A stretch of 64,000 bases of DNA from an uncultured Anaeromusa sp. (GTDB lineage: Bacteria > Bacillota > Negativicutes > Anaeromusales > Anaeromusaceae): positions 1,373,501-1,437,500 of the forward strand of contig NZ_OY781460.1 of assembly GCF_963676855.1 (NCBI RefSeq), given 5' to 3'. A program made the position numbers and the translations under genes. Positions within the stretch are counted from its first letter, which is position 1, and each line of letters starts with the position of its first letter. This document shows, one piece after another, positions 25,564-36,044 of the stretch. The notes below the pieces were generated by a model. That model searched no databases, had not been told where the DNA came from, and saw only the letters and a program-made list of their open reading frames with translations.

Positions 25564-27546
25564 ATGCTTCGTTCCATTAAGACTAAGTTGATTGTCTTTA
25601 TCTCCGTGATTCTCGCGGTGATCGGTGTTGTTGTTATGAGTGCAGTTCTATATTTCTTTACGGATTATTCCGATACTACGGCCAGAAATCTAGCGCGATC
25701 TGGGGTAAACGGTCTACATAATGTGTTGAGTGATGCCAAACATGAAATGAAGCTGCGGGCGATCCTAATTGCCGCTAATCCCGAAGTTGCCAGCGCAGTG
25801 GAGACGAAGGACACGAATCGAGTGTTGGCGGTAGTCGGACCGCTTATCAAAGATATTCCAGTCGATTCCATTACTATTTCGGATGAAAAAGGGATCGTTA
25901 TCGCTCGGACTCACGAACCGGCGAAAAAAGGTGACAGCGTCGTTGGGCAGGCCAATGTACAGGCGGCGTTGAAAGGTAATGTGACGGTTGGGATAGAATC
26001 GGGAACAGTAGTGAAGCTCTCGGCTAGAGCTGGAGCGCCGGTCCGAAATGCGCAGGGACAGATCGTGGGGGTTATCACTCCTGGAGTGACTCTGACAAAA
26101 AATGAAGTAGTCGACAAAACCCAAAAACTGTTCAATGTTGATGCAACCCTTTTCAAAGATGATGTTCGCGAGTCAACTACCATCACCCAAAATGGTCAGC
26201 GTCAGACTGGAACCAAACTAGATCCAGCTATCGCCGATATTGTCCTGAGGCAAGGGCGGTCATTCGATGGTACAGCAAATATTTTGGGTATGGATTACTT
26301 TACGGCATATGAACCGATCATAGGTCCTGCGGGTAAGCCAGTTGGTGTTTTGTTCGCTGGCGAATCCATGGCTCAAGTCTACGATTCCCGGAATAAAATG
26401 GTCGTTACTGTAGCGGTTACGATTTTGATCACTATTATTCTAGCTTTTCTTGCTACTTTGTGGATGGCTCGAAAAATCACAGGACCGTTGTTGCAACTTG
26501 GGGCGGCGGCCAGCACGGTCGCTAACGGCGATCTGACCCAGTCTGTGGAAGTGAATTCATCGGATGAGGTTGGCACTCTGGCGCAGAATTTCAATACAAT
26601 GCTGTTGCATCTGCGAGAGTTGGTTAAGCATGTGCATTACCTGTCGCAAACGCTGGCCGCGTCTTCGGAAGAATTGACGGCCAGCGCCGAACAGTCGGCG
26701 AAAGTAAGCCATCAAGTTACCCAGGCGATCACGGAAGTGGCGGCTGGCACATCGAAGCAGCTAGGTGCTGTCAATGATGCTTCAACGGTAGTGCGGCAAG
26801 TTTCCTCTCATACTGAGTCAGTGGCGGTTACTGCAGAAACTATTACTGGGCTAAGTGACAAATCATCAGAGGCCACTGCGCAGGGAAGTCAAGCTATCAA
26901 GCGTGCAGTTCAGCAGATGGGAAGCATCGGCGAAGGGAGTAAGGAGGTCAGCGGCGCGGTAGAAAAGCTGGCGGAATCGTCTCGGCATATTGGCGAAATA
27001 GTCAACGTCATTTCCGAAATTGCTGGGCAGACCAATTTGTTAGCTCTAAACGCCGCGATTGAAGCTGCCAGAGCTGGTGAACAGGGACGAGGATTTTCTG
27101 TGGTGGCGGAGGAAGTCCGCAAGCTGGCTGAACAATCGGAGACTGCAGCTAAAGAAATTAAGGATCTGATTCAACAAAACCAAGCAGATATTCAGCGGGC
27201 CGTCCGGGCCATGGAGGAATCCGCGGGATCGGTGCAAGTCGGTATCACCGTAGTGAATGATGCAGGGCTTACTTTCCACGATATTTCCCAAATGACGCAG
27301 GACGTATCCGGCCAGATGTTGAATATTTCTTCAGCTATTGGCGAAATAGCTAAAGGGAGCGAGAAGATTGTTTTTTCCGTTGTGGACATTGAGAAGGTAA
27401 GTCAGGACTCCGCCAACCAGGCGGAACATGTGTCGGCAGCGGCGGAAGAAATGACAGCGGCGATGATGGAAATTTCTACTTCGAGTCAAAGTCTGGCTGA
27501 GCTTGCACAGGAGTTGCAGGAAGCGGTAGATAAGTTCCGTCTGTAA
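25564..27546 (+). CDS. Methyl-accepting chemotaxis protein with Cache sensor
   Basis: From the ATG at 25564 (GAAAGGAG upstream) the protein has 660 residues. TM1 is at ~9-30 and a periplasmic Cache-type sensor follows ([33 protein letters not shown]). TM2 is at ~278-302, then a HAMP domain ([18 protein letters not shown]) and the signalling domain with the hairpin tip [20 protein letters not shown]. It senses an extracellular small molecule and controls CheA in the polar arrays. It is monocistronic, with a strong terminator behind it. It is the first backbone gene after the island. Confidence 0.95.
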   Translation: MLRSIKTKLIVFISVILAVIGVVVMSAVLYFFTDYSDTTARNLARSGVNGLHNVLSDAKHEMKLRAILIAANPEVASAVETKDTNRVLAVVGPLIKDIPVDSITISDEKGIVIARTHEPAKKGDSVVGQANVQAALKGNVTVGIESGTVVKLSARAGAPVRNAQGQIVGVITPGVTLTKNEVVDKTQKLFNVDATLFKDDVRESTTITQNGQRQTGTKLDPAIADIVLRQGRSFDGTANILGMDYFTAYEPIIGPAGKPVGVLFAGESMAQVYDSRNKMVVTVAVTILITIILAFLATLWMARKITGPLLQLGAAASTVANGDLTQSVEVNSSDEVGTLAQNFNTMLLHLRELVKHVHYLSQTLAASSEELTASAEQSAKVSHQVTQAITEVAAGTSKQLGAVNDASTVVRQVSSHTESVAVTAETITGLSDKSSEATAQGSQAIKRAVQQMGSIGEGSKEVSGAVEKLAESSRHIGEIVNVISEIAGQTNLLALNAAIEAARAGEQGRGFSVVAEEVRKLAEQSETAAKEIKDLIQQNQADIQRAVRAMEESAGSVQVGITVVNDAGLTFHDISQMTQDVSGQMLNISSAIGEIAKGSEKIVFSVVDIEKVSQDSANQAEHVSAAAEEMTAAMMEISTSSQSLAELAQELQEAVDKFRL

Positions 27547-27865
27547 AGCGCAAGACCATAGCCCTGAATCGTAGTGCTCAATATAAAAAGGCTTTGCGGG
27601 TTTTGCCGCAAAGCCTTTTTGTCTTATAGCCTACATAAATGCATGAGCGATTGCTTTTGGCTAGACATGAAGCAAAATAGCAATTGCAAGCTCTTAAGTG
27701 CTGGCAGGAGAGGGTTTGGTGAAAATTCTTTAATACTATCCAATAGTAGTGTAAAATAACAACATAAAACATAGATGTACATGGTAGCGGGTTCAAAGTC
27801 TAAAATTGGGAAGGAGCTTTCAAGTAAATAAATTCAGTTAAAAATTATTCATGGAGGTCTGCGAG
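27547..27865. other. Intergenic region with terminator
   Basis: It holds the strong terminator at 27585-27620 and then an AT-rich upstream region. A TAGTGTAAAATAAC stretch near 27747 may hold a promoter, but no clear -35/-10 pair is seen. Confidence 0.45.
27585..27620. terminator. Strong terminator after the chemoreceptor gene
   Basis: AAAAAGGCTTTGCGG pairs perfectly with CCGCAAAGCCTTTTT around GTTTTG. Its symmetrical A and T runs would allow it to work in both directions. Confidence 0.95.
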
Positions 27866-28810
27866 ATGAGAAAGCGTTTACGGAAAATAAACTGGGGAGT
27901 TGCGGTTCTGTGGAGCATGCTATTGGTATTGTTGTACAACCCGATCGTGCTGGCGGAAGAAAATACAGCGGATAAGGCTTATTTGCGCGACGTATACAAG
28001 ACTATGGCGTCTGTTCGGAGCGTACACTATGATATGGCGGCTAAAGGAGATAGTCCTAAGGGGGATCTGCAGCTTGCCGCTAGTGGAGATTTACAGGGGA
28101 ATCCGCTGAAGTTCAAACAGGACCTCAGCTTTGCATATCATGATCTATTGAATAAAGAAACGCGGTTTGAGGTAAAGCAGTGCGGGGAAGCGGATCAGGA
28201 AAATTTGGTAGTGTATATGCTCCAGGGTGATAAATGGCTCAAAAAAACAGTGCCCATAGGGGCTTCTTTGAGTAAAGTGCCTACGGAAGCGGAGCGAGCA
28301 GCCGCTCAAGAAGATATGATGCAGTATCTGAAATTGGTAAAAACAATCAGGGAAACACCTAGCTATAAGACATTGGAAATTACCATGGATGTCATGAAAC
28401 TCAGCGATGCGATGGAAGCCGCTATGCAGCAGCAAGCGCAAAAGATGGTCGATCCAAAGCAAGGGGAAGAACTAAAAAAAGCGGCGGCGCTGATGCGGAT
28501 CGGTTTGTTGGCGGCTGGGGATATTAAATATACCGTGAAAGTCGATAAAGCAACTAAGATGATAAAAGAAATCGAAATGGATCTTACTGGCCCGATTCGC
28601 AAAGGATCCAGCTTGTTTTTGAATCTGGCGCCAGCTAAAGACCGGGGAGAAATAAGCGATTTTATTCAAAGAGCGACTTTGAGCTTGCAGGTAACTTATT
28701 CGAAATTCAACCAAATCGGTCCGGTGGACGTCCCTCAAGAAGCGAGGGATACAGCGAAGGAAATAGAATCTAAAGGTAAAGAGGCGCTTGCGAAGCCGGT
28801 GGCTAAGTAA
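27866..28810 (+). CDS. Secreted protein of unknown function (DUF6612-like)
   Basis: The ATG at 27866 follows GGAGG by 8 nt and gives 314 residues. The first ~31 form a signal peptide: basic RKRLRKINW, a hydrophobic core VAVLWSMLLVLLYNP, and a cleavage-like VLAEE. No lipobox cysteine is present. The mature part begins LRDVYKTMASVRSVHYDMAA and continues with alternating strands (LKFKQDLSF, LVVYMLQGDKWLKK), reminiscent of LolA-like/DUF6612 extracytoplasmic folds. Function unknown; it is probably periplasmic. Terminators lie on both sides. Confidence 0.75.
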   Translation: MRKRLRKINWGVAVLWSMLLVLLYNPIVLAEENTADKAYLRDVYKTMASVRSVHYDMAAKGDSPKGDLQLAASGDLQGNPLKFKQDLSFAYHDLLNKETRFEVKQCGEADQENLVVYMLQGDKWLKKTVPIGASLSKVPTEAERAAAQEDMMQYLKLVKTIRETPSYKTLEITMDVMKLSDAMEAAMQQQAQKMVDPKQGEELKKAAALMRIGLLAAGDIKYTVKVDKATKMIKEIEMDLTGPIRKGSSLFLNLAPAKDRGEISDFIQRATLSLQVTYSKFNQIGPVDVPQEARDTAKEIESKGKEALAKPVAK

Positions 28811-28855
28811 GCGGAAGCGGGCTTTAGTGTTCAGGAGAAAAAGACACAATACCAG

Positions 28856-28884
28856 CGAGTCATTGATAAATGGCTCGTTTTTCT
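28856..28884 (+). terminator. Terminator after the secreted-protein gene
   Basis: CGAGTCATT pairs with AATGGCTCG (one G-T pair) around GATA, followed by TTTTTCT. Confidence 0.8.
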
Positions 28885-28981
28885 CTGTGCACGCGACAAA
28901 TTTGGAATAAACACATGTACTATCCGAGATAATCGTTTTTGGATGGATAATATATAAATAATCGACACAAAGGAGAGTATC

Positions 28982-29863
28982 ATGGCCAGCGTTTATACTT
29001 CACCAAGTTATTTGAAATCAAAGGGCATCATTAATTTGTTTTTAGCAAGCCTGTTCGTTTTGCCGCTGCTTTTGTATTTCTATTTCTTTTTTAAATATAG
29101 CTTTCACTTTGACGGCTATTTTCATTTAATTCCGGTGTTGCTTACCGTTCCTGCTAACTTTTATTTGCAAAAAACGTTTAAGTTCTTTTCGGGGGCTAGA
29201 GGTGAAAGCGGGGCCAAGAAGTATCTTGAAAAGTTACCTAACGACTATTGCGTTTTTAGTAATTTGCATTTGCAGTATGAGGGAAAAGAATGTGAAATAG
29301 ATTTGCTGGCAATAGGAAGTAATGGGATTTTTGCCGTTGAAGTTAAAAATCACAATGGGAAAATATCAGGTGAAGCCGACTCGGAATATTGGGAGCAAAA
29401 AAAGACAGGGAGAAAAGGCGGGGTATATACCGCAAAGATGAAAAACCCGATTAAACAAGTAAAACGAAGTGTATATATTCTTTCTCGAATTCTAGAGGAA
29501 AATCAAGTAAGATCTTGGATTACTCCGATGGTTTTGTTAACGAACCAACCTTCAGGAGTAGATGTTGAAAGTAGTGTGGTGTATACCAGTGGGGAATCAC
29601 TCGTTTATGAAATAGAGAGTACCAAGACTCGAGATCCGTTAGATACTAAAAAAATCAGTCAATTGGAAAAAATACTACAGCAAGAAGCCTCTAAATCTAG
29701 CAGAACATCGTTTGTGTCTGAAGTGCTTTTTATGAAAAGTAACGCGATAGCAGTAGTCCTTTTAGCAGTAGTGCTAGGAATTTACTCGCAACTTCCCTAT
29801 GAAAATGGTAGGCATTTGCAACCATTCAAATTGGAGGCAGGGCAAAATTTCAATCGAAAATAA
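28982..29863 (+). CDS. Membrane-bound NERD (nuclease-related) domain protein
   Basis: The protein has 293 residues, with AAAGGAG upstream. Two hydrophobic segments are near the N terminus (~17-40 and ~45-62). The NERD domain follows: GESGAKKYLEKLP, VFSNLHL, then the core ECEIDLLAIGSNGIFAVEVKN, which carries the D...E.K residues of the restriction-endonuclease fold. A last TM segment is near residues 253-270. NERD proteins are predicted DNA-processing proteins; the substrate is unknown. The D and EVK residues are retained, so activity is possible. Confidence 0.85.
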   Translation: MASVYTSPSYLKSKGIINLFLASLFVLPLLLYFYFFFKYSFHFDGYFHLIPVLLTVPANFYLQKTFKFFSGARGESGAKKYLEKLPNDYCVFSNLHLQYEGKECEIDLLAIGSNGIFAVEVKNHNGKISGEADSEYWEQKKTGRKGGVYTAKMKNPIKQVKRSVYILSRILEENQVRSWITPMVLLTNQPSGVDVESSVVYTSGESLVYEIESTKTRDPLDTKKISQLEKILQQEASKSSRTSFVSEVLFMKSNAIAVVLLAVVLGIYSQLPYENGRHLQPFKLEAGQNFNRK

Positions 29864-30232
29864 GGCTCGTTCGCTGAAAAACAGAGGAAGCTAATGGAAG
29901 AAGTTGAGAAGCGAAAAGCGGGGCAAGAGCCCCTCGGAAAAATACATCGGTAACATTAGCCTCTATTGCGAGGAAACAAAGTAAAATCAAGGCTTTGCGG
30001 CAACGCCCGCAAAGCCTTTTTCGTGTTTTCTACGCGAATGAATAACATATAGGATTTTTTCCTACGCATTTATCATTTCTTTTCTGATAGTCAAAGAAGT
30101 GATATTGTGTGACAATTCAGAAGGAGATAAGCAGAAATAAAAAAAGGAAGGAGGACCTAATCGTTTATCATTTTTGATGTGTACGGTTTATCGGAAACAA
30201 TCAAAATTTAGAGAAGTGAGGTAGATTTGATT
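29864..30232. other. Intergenic region with terminator
   Basis: The terminator at 29988-30022 is the only firm signal. Behind it is an AT-rich leader of the transporter gene with AGGAGGACC near 30150 that is not followed by a gene start. Confidence 0.45.
29988..30022. terminator. Strong terminator after the NERD gene
   Basis: AAGGCTTTGCGG pairs with CCGCAAAGCCTT around a short loop, followed by TTTC. The stem is the same sequence as that at 27585-27620. Confidence 0.9.
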
Positions 30233-31579
30233 ATGGGAGCTCTTTGGAACTTTTTTAAATCTGGAGCGAATGCAACTCCGCTGACAGATGATAAAGAGAT
30301 CAAATCCAAGTTTAATTTATTCCGGTGGCAAGTATTTGGTTCTATTACCATTGGTTACGCATTGTTCTATGTACTGCGTCTTAATTTCTCGGTTATCAAA
30401 AAACCCCTGATGTCTATGGGCATTTTGAATGCACAGCAATTGGGACTTATGGGTTCGGTATTCTTTATTACGTATGGTATTGGAAAATTCACCAACAGCT
30501 TTTTGGCAGATAGGGTTAATAATAAACGATTTTTTGCTTTCGGACTTTTAATTTCTTCGATTGCCAGTACCCTGATGGGTTTTTGTAATGAATTTATGCC
30601 CTTGGTTGTTTTATGGGGTATTAATGGTTGGTTCCAGTCTTTTGGTGCAGGTCCTTGCATTGTGGCCCTGAATCAATGGTTTACCAACAAAGAGCGCGGC
30701 ACATACTATGGCATTTGGTTTACTAGCCATAATTTGGGTGCGGCCTTTACGTACTTGGTAACCGCTGTATTGGTTACTTCTTATAGCTGGCAGATGGGCT
30801 TCATCGTTCCTGGTATTGTTTGTGCTATAGGTTCAGTGGCGATCTTCTTCTTCATGCATGACCGTCCGGAAACCAATGGTTTGCCGAATGCGGAAGTGTA
30901 CAAGGGCGAAGTGCAGCCGACGGCTATTAAAACGGATAAGACGGTTGCGCAGTTGCAATGGGAAGTTGTTAAAAATCCGGCCGTTTGGATTCTCGGGATG
31001 TCCAGTCTTTGTTGCTACATTACTCGCTACGCTATTGAGAGCTGGGGTGTTGTTTACCTGACTGCGGCTAAAGGTTATTCGACTGTAGGCGCTGCAGGCG
31101 TGCTTGGTGGCATGCAGATTGCCGGTATTCTTGGCGCCATGACTTGTGGTCTCTTCTCGGATAAATTTTTCAATCATAAACGTAACATGCCTTGCCTGAT
31201 TTACGGTGTGTTATATGCTGGTTCCGTTGCTGCGTTCCTGTGGGCGCCGCAGAGCTTTACTATGGATATGATCAGCTTGTCGGTTTATGGCTGGGTTATG
31301 GGTGCCTTGGTATGCTACCTGGGCGGCCTGATGGCAGTTGATATTGTGCCGAAACGTGCGACTGGCGCTGCTATGGGTATGATCGGTCTTCTGAGCTATG
31401 CTGGTGCAGCGCTCCAAGAAGCCGTCAGTGGTTATTTTATCAATGCGCATATGACCATTGTTGAGGGCCAAAAAATATATGACTTCACCTATGCTGCTTA
31501 TTTCTGGGTTGGTGCGGCTGTGCTTTCGGCGCTGCTGGCTTTGTTGGTTTGGAATGCCAAACCGAAAGAAATAGTTTGA
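30233..31579 (+). CDS. Organophosphate:phosphate antiporter family transporter (MFS, GlpT/UhpT/UhpC-like)
   Basis: From the ATG at 30233 (GTGAGGT upstream) the protein has 448 residues with about 12 TM segments. Family signatures are GYALFYVLRLNFSVIKKPLM in TM1, SVFFITYGIGKFTNSFLADR and the loop NKRFFAFGLL. FQSFGAGPCIVALNQWFTNKERGTYYGIW also follows the OPA pattern. It would exchange a phosphorylated sugar, glycerol phosphate or phosphoglycerate for phosphate. The gene is monocistronic with no adjacent two-component partner, so transport is more likely than UhpC-type sensing. The substrate is not determined. Confidence 0.9.
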   Translation: MGALWNFFKSGANATPLTDDKEIKSKFNLFRWQVFGSITIGYALFYVLRLNFSVIKKPLMSMGILNAQQLGLMGSVFFITYGIGKFTNSFLADRVNNKRFFAFGLLISSIASTLMGFCNEFMPLVVLWGINGWFQSFGAGPCIVALNQWFTNKERGTYYGIWFTSHNLGAAFTYLVTAVLVTSYSWQMGFIVPGIVCAIGSVAIFFFMHDRPETNGLPNAEVYKGEVQPTAIKTDKTVAQLQWEVVKNPAVWILGMSSLCCYITRYAIESWGVVYLTAAKGYSTVGAAGVLGGMQIAGILGAMTCGLFSDKFFNHKRNMPCLIYGVLYAGSVAAFLWAPQSFTMDMISLSVYGWVMGALVCYLGGLMAVDIVPKRATGAAMGMIGLLSYAGAALQEAVSGYFINAHMTIVEGQKIYDFTYAAYFWVGAAVLSALLALLVWNAKPKEIV

Positions 31580-31606
31580 TTTTGTAATCATACAATCAAT
31601 AAAATG

Positions 31607-31650
31607 AAAGAGGCTATGATCCTTGTAGATGGGATCATAGCCTCTTTTTT
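31607..31650 (+). terminator. Terminator after the transporter gene
   Basis: AAAGAGGCTATGATCC pairs with GGATCATAGCCTCTTT around a 9-nt loop, followed by a T-run. Confidence 0.95.
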
Positions 31651-31774
31651 AACCTAAAAAGCCGTGCGAAATTACATTGAACGAAGGGATTGAAAGGAAT
31701 TTTCTTTTGCTATGATGAATAGTATAAAAAATACGTAATTTTTGCAAGAATCTTTTTTCATTGGAGTTGGTGCT

Positions 31775-33829
31775 GTGTCAATCCGCCAAAAAACGTTTTT
31801 AATTTGTGCCGGCTTTGCCTTTGTTGGGTTGTTAACGGTAGTGGTTTTAGTGCGGTTGTTTTTCGGCATTCATATGGAAAATGTGGAGCGTCAAGCTTTT
31901 ACTAGGGATGCACAGCGTATGGTACGTGCCGTGGCTTATGAAGTAGACGTCGTGTCTGATTTTGCCGCAGACTGGGCGGCGTGGGACGAAATGTATGCAT
32001 ACGTGCAAGGAGGTAATAATAAATTTGAAGAGACTTACTTGAACAAGTCGGTCTTTCAGCAACAAAAATTGAATTGGATGGCTCTAAGCAATAAAGAAGG
32101 AACGCTTTTGTTTTTGCGTACTTATGATGGAAATCGGGAAATGTTTTGGCCGGCAGCGGTGCGGGAACAAGAGGTTGTACAACGTGTTCTTGCGCAGGCC
32201 GCGCTTCGACAGCAAAACGTGCTTTCTGGTGTATTACGCTTGCCCCAAGGGCCGCTTCTTTTCTCTGTACAGCGTGTTATGAATTCCAAGAAAACCGCGC
32301 AGGGCGATGGATGGTTATTTACGGGGCGGTATCTGGGGGGTTTTCAGGGAGATCCCATTCGGTGGGCGGTTGATGGTCAGGTTTCGTGGAGCGTGGCGGA
32401 AGGCGGCGGAGCGACGGCCTGGCTGGATGATCAGGGACATCAAAACGTTCCTTTTCGTATTTGAAACGACGAGGAGAAAAATTACGCAGAAGCCGATTTG
32501 GCGGATGTTTCAGAAGATGGCTATTTGCAACTGCACCTAGAAGAAGACCGGCATTATTATCGAGAAAGCTTGGTCATATTTTGGAAGCTAGTTGCGGTAT
32601 TGGCGGCGATAATGGTCCTTGGCGGTGTAGGAACTTATTTTCTGATGGAATGGCTGGTCTTGCGCCGGGTAACAAAACTGACCCGTTATTTAGAAACCAT
32701 CCAAGACTTTTCTAAAGAGTTTTCTCCCTTGTCGGCGAACGGAAATGATGAGATCGCTATCTTGACCCGGAAATTGCAGCAAATGCTGCGGCAGCTTTGG
32801 GACAATCATCAGCAAATGCAGTACTTAGGGTGGCATGATGGCTTGACTGGCGCTCGTAACCGTCTGGCTTATGAAGCGGATTTGCAAAAGCGGAATGCTG
32901 GGGGAACGGCGTTGCCAATAGGTTTGATTCTCCTTGATATTGACGGCTTGAAATTGGTCAATGATGCGTTGGGTCATGATAAGGGCGATCAGCTTTTGCG
33001 CGAAATGGTGCGAAATGTGAAAAACGTGGTGCAAGATCAAGGCGAGCTGTATCGTGTTGGAGGAGACGAATTTATTTTTGTTATGCAAGGTGCTGCGGAA
33101 GAACAATTGCACAGCTATGCGGAAAGGCTGCGGAAACGGCTGGGATTTGTGACGTTGGAAGGCGGCATTCCTTTTAGCGTTTCTGTAGGTTTTGCTTGGG
33201 GTGAGCAAGAAAAGGAAGTAGAACTTATTCGGAGTGCAGATCGCATGATGTATGGAGAAAAACTGTTTCGGCAACACAGCCGTTGCAATGAAGTGGTGCA
33301 GTCGTTGCGCGAGGCTTTGGCGGCGCGAGATCATATTACCGAAGGGCATGCCAGCCGTTTGGGCGAGTTGGCTGTAGCGGTAGCGCGGTATATTGAAAGT
33401 CCGCTGGAGTCGTTGGGGGATTTGCGTTTGTTGGCGGAATTCCATGATGTTGGGAAAATCGGCGTTCCCGATCGGATTTTAAATAAACCGGGACGCCTGG
33501 AACCGGAGGAATGGGAAGAAATGCGCAAACATAGTGAAGTAGGGTATCGTATTGCACAGGCGACGCCGACGTTGCAGCCCATTGCCAGTTTTATTTTGCA
33601 TCACCATGAATGGTGGAATGGTCAGGGGTATCCGCTGGGTCTGGCGGGCGAGGATATTCCCTTGGCCTGCCGTATCTTGTCGATAGTTGATGCGTATGAT
33701 GCTATGACGAATGACCGGCCCTATCGTAAAGCCATGCCTAAAGAAGAGGCGTTGGCAGAGCTGCGGCGAGGCGCCGGAGGCCAGTTTGATGCACGTCTGG
33801 TGGCTGCGTTTGAAGAAGTTTTACAATAA
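31775..33829 (+). pseudogene. CHASE4-GGDEF-HD-GYP c-di-GMP protein interrupted by one in-frame TGA
   Basis: One continuous reading frame runs from a GTG at 31775 (GGAG upstream) to 33829, broken only by TGA at 32462-32464. Before the stop are TM1 (~5-30) and a CHASE4-like extracellular sensor (VVSDFAADWAAWDEMYAYV). After it are TM2, a HAMP-like linker, a diguanylate cyclase domain with intact GGDEF (ELYRVGGDEFIFV) and an HD-GYP domain with LAEFHDVGKIGVPD and ILHHHEWWNGQGYP. The two halves are parts of one signalling protein that makes and degrades c-di-GMP. The TGA may be a true nonsense mutation, a sequencing error, or read through. The cytoplasmic half could start at TTG 32498 and act alone. 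Confidence 0.85.
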
Positions 33830-33955
33830 AATAATAAAACGGAAAGGAAATTGGCTTTTGAAAGCGAAATGGGAATAAGTACAATTTAGAAGTGCTTGGG
33901 TGACTGCCAAGAAGGCAGTTTTCTTAGGCTATGAAGGCAAGAGGAGGACGTAGGG

Positions 33956-35239
33956 ATGTTTGGCAGAGGAAAAAAAGAAATAGGAGGCGCTGTAGCGCCG
34001 GGGAAATATTCCGTTAATAATCAGGTAGCCAAGAAATTCTTAGCGTTAGATGAAGCGACTTTGGGGCATTTGGCTTGCTTGAAGCCGATTATAGAAGGGA
34101 ATCTAGAAGCGATTGCCACTGAGTTTTATCGACGGTTGACGGATGTACCGGAAGTGGAAGCGTTTATAAAAAGGCAGTCTACTGTGGAACGCCTGAAGAT
34201 AACTTTGAAGCAGCTATTGCAAAAGCTGTATGTTACGAATATTACGCCGGAGTATATGGCTAATATGCATCGTGTCGGGGAAGTACATAATCGCATTAAA
34301 TTGCCAGCGGATTGGTTTATTTTAGCGTGTGGCGCACTGCGCCATGTGTTGGTGCCGCATATCGTGCGCGCATATGGAAGAGATGCAACGAAGCTGACTT
34401 TGGTGCTGCAGGCGTTTGATCAGATTATGCAGTTGATTGAGGCTGAAGTAAATCAGTCCTTTATTGAATCCTTTGCGAAGGAATTGGACCAAAAGGAAGA
34501 ATTAGAAGCGTTGATGGAAGAACAAACTGCATTAGTCAGAAAGGTGCAGGACTCCAGTCAGACGTTGGCGGCGACGGCGGAGGAAACAACGGCATCGGCT
34601 TCGCAAATGGCCCATGCATCCGTACAAATCAAGGATGCCTCTGAACGAGCGAAAAATGCGGCGGAAGAAGCGCGCGCCAGTGCTGGTGAAGGCGAACGGT
34701 TGTCTAGGGAGACCTTGACTCAGGTGGAGGCCATGGTAGCCTCTAACCAGGGAGCGCAAGAGAAAGTGGCATCCTTGGAAGCTACTTCGGAAGCGGTGGG
34801 GAACATTGTAGAAACCATTACCGGCATAGCAGGCCAGACCAATTTATTGGCGCTGAATGCGGCCATTGAAGCAGCTCGTGCTGGCGAAGCTGGGCGTGGG
34901 TTTGCTGTGGTGGCGGAGGAAGTGCGTAAACTGGCGGAACAAAGCCGTTCGGCGGCTAACGAAATTGTTGAGCTGATTCAGCGCAATAATGCTTCCACAG
35001 GGGAAGTGGTTTCCAGCATGGCCCAACAGGCGGAAACTATGAATCGTGTGGGCACGGCAGTTAATGAGACGTCCGGGCGGATGACGCATATTATGGAATC
35101 CATTGCTAACAATTATAAACAAGTGGAACATATCAATACGGCAGTAGCCAGCTTGGTGGAAACCTCGCACGAGATCGAAAAGGCTTCGGACGAAGTAGCT
35201 GGAGCGGCTACGGACTTGTCGGCGATGGTTGTGAAATAA
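33956..35239 (+). CDS. hemAT: Globin-coupled chemoreceptor (HemAT-like)
   Basis: The protein has 427 residues; AGGAGGACG precedes the ATG. The N-terminal ~180 residues form a protoglobin-type sensor globin. The region [19 protein letters not shown] carries the likely haem-binding proximal histidine (H111), and the H-helix ends near [10 protein letters not shown]. No TM or HAMP segment is present. The C-terminal MCP signalling domain includes [19 protein letters not shown] and [14 protein letters not shown]. The soluble protein senses oxygen or another haem ligand and signals to CheA, fitting an oxygen-avoiding flagellated anaerobe. Confidence 0.93.
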   Translation: MFGRGKKEIGGAVAPGKYSVNNQVAKKFLALDEATLGHLACLKPIIEGNLEAIATEFYRRLTDVPEVEAFIKRQSTVERLKITLKQLLQKLYVTNITPEYMANMHRVGEVHNRIKLPADWFILACGALRHVLVPHIVRAYGRDATKLTLVLQAFDQIMQLIEAEVNQSFIESFAKELDQKEELEALMEEQTALVRKVQDSSQTLAATAEETTASASQMAHASVQIKDASERAKNAAEEARASAGEGERLSRETLTQVEAMVASNQGAQEKVASLEATSEAVGNIVETITGIAGQTNLLALNAAIEAARAGEAGRGFAVVAEEVRKLAEQSRSAANEIVELIQRNNASTGEVVSSMAQQAETMNRVGTAVNETSGRMTHIMESIANNYKQVEHINTAVASLVETSHEIEKASDEVAGAATDLSAMVVK

Positions 35240-35308
35240 GCCAAACCGTCAGAAACAGGGAACGTAAGCATGCGCTTGTCCACAATAATAGGCGGAATAT
35301 ATCGCAAA

Positions 35309-35347
35309 AGCAACAGGCAGCCACAGAGGCTGCTTGTTGCTTTTTTG
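35309..35347 (+). terminator. Terminator after the globin sensor gene
   Basis: GCAACAGGCAGCC pairs with GGCTGCTTGTTGC (one mismatch region) around ACAGA, followed by TTTTTTG. Confidence 0.9.
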
Positions 35348-35455
35348 TAAAAAAACATAGTGTGATGGAAAAAAACGCAAATCCAAGAAAAATCCAAGGA
35401 AATCAAGGCATAATAAGAATGGGTAAGTTATCAATTCAATTAAGGGGGCATGAAA

Positions 35456-35872
35456 ATGCAAATCGGTTCTGTAAGTAGTGCAGCAAGCAGTATGCAACAA
35501 ACACTTAGCAAAAGCACTTCTAGCACTTCAAGCACTTCAAGCACTTCAAGTTCTTCTAGTAGTTCGGACTCTACGCTGGAAAAGCTGAAACAGCAACAAG
35601 CGCAGATTGAAAAGCAAATTGAAAATCTGAAGGAACGCATTAAAAACGACAAAGACAATCAGGCGTTACAGCAGCAATTGCAGCAACTGCAGTCCCAACT
35701 CCAAGAAGTCAATTCGGAGATTTCTGATGCGGAAAACAGCAGCAGCTCAAGCAATGCTAGTGGTAGTCCGAAAGGTGGTGCTCCGGCAAGTGCACCGGCT
35801 GCGTCGGGGGGCGGAACAGGAGCTTCTGCTGCGGGGACGGTTTCTGCCACCAAAGTCGATATTCAAGCTTGA
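35456..35872 (+). CDS. FlxA-like coiled-coil protein with Ser/Thr repeat
   Basis: The second ATG (35456), 7 nt after AAGGGGG, gives 138 residues. Order: N-terminal IGSVSSAASSMQQTL, a Ser-Thr run (residues ~18-38), a coiled coil (LEKLKQQQAQIEKQIENLKE and QQQLQQLQSQLQEVNSEI), then a Gly-Ala-Pro-Ser tail. The plan matches FlxA-like proteins, which accompany flagellar or secretion genes and have no known activity. No signal peptide is present. Confidence 0.7.
   Translation: MQIGSVSSAASSMQQTLSKSTSSTSSTSSTSSSSSSSDSTLEKLKQQQAQIEKQIENLKERIKNDKDNQALQQQLQQLQSQLQEVNSEISDAENSSSSSNASGSPKGGAPASAPAASGGGTGASAAGTVSATKVDIQA
35513..35548 (+). repeat. Tandem 9-bp repeat in the FlxA-like gene
   Basis: AGCACTTCA (first copy AGCACTTCT) is repeated four times in frame, encoding STS units. 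Copy number could change by slippage without shifting the frame. Confidence 0.85.
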
Positions 35873-36044
35873 ATTTGATCCCGTGGGGGTGATTGCCGTG
35901 CGGGCCATCGCCCCTAGATCGGGAAGCTTGATTGACAGGGTGCATAAGGCGTGGTATTTTTCATATGAATTAAGAAGGCAGCTGCAGGGAAGCGGCTGTG
36001 TACGAAGGCAAGGAGCATGTTTTCGTAGAAAGAATGGGAGAAGT

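Noticed and set aside
31775..33829. Selenocysteine at the in-frame TGA
   Set aside because: The residue lies in a linker between sensor and TM2 with no redox role expected, and I see no convincing SECIS hairpin just after it. A nonsense mutation or sequencing error is simpler.
33830..33955. c-di-GMP riboswitch before the globin-coupled receptor
   Set aside because: A small ACTGCC/GGCAGT hairpin is present, but the conserved core elements of the known riboswitch classes are absent.
35513..35548. Short repeats as a CRISPR-like array
   Set aside because: The repeats are 9 bp, contiguous and in frame inside a coding region. No spacers exist; no CRISPR array was seen in the window.
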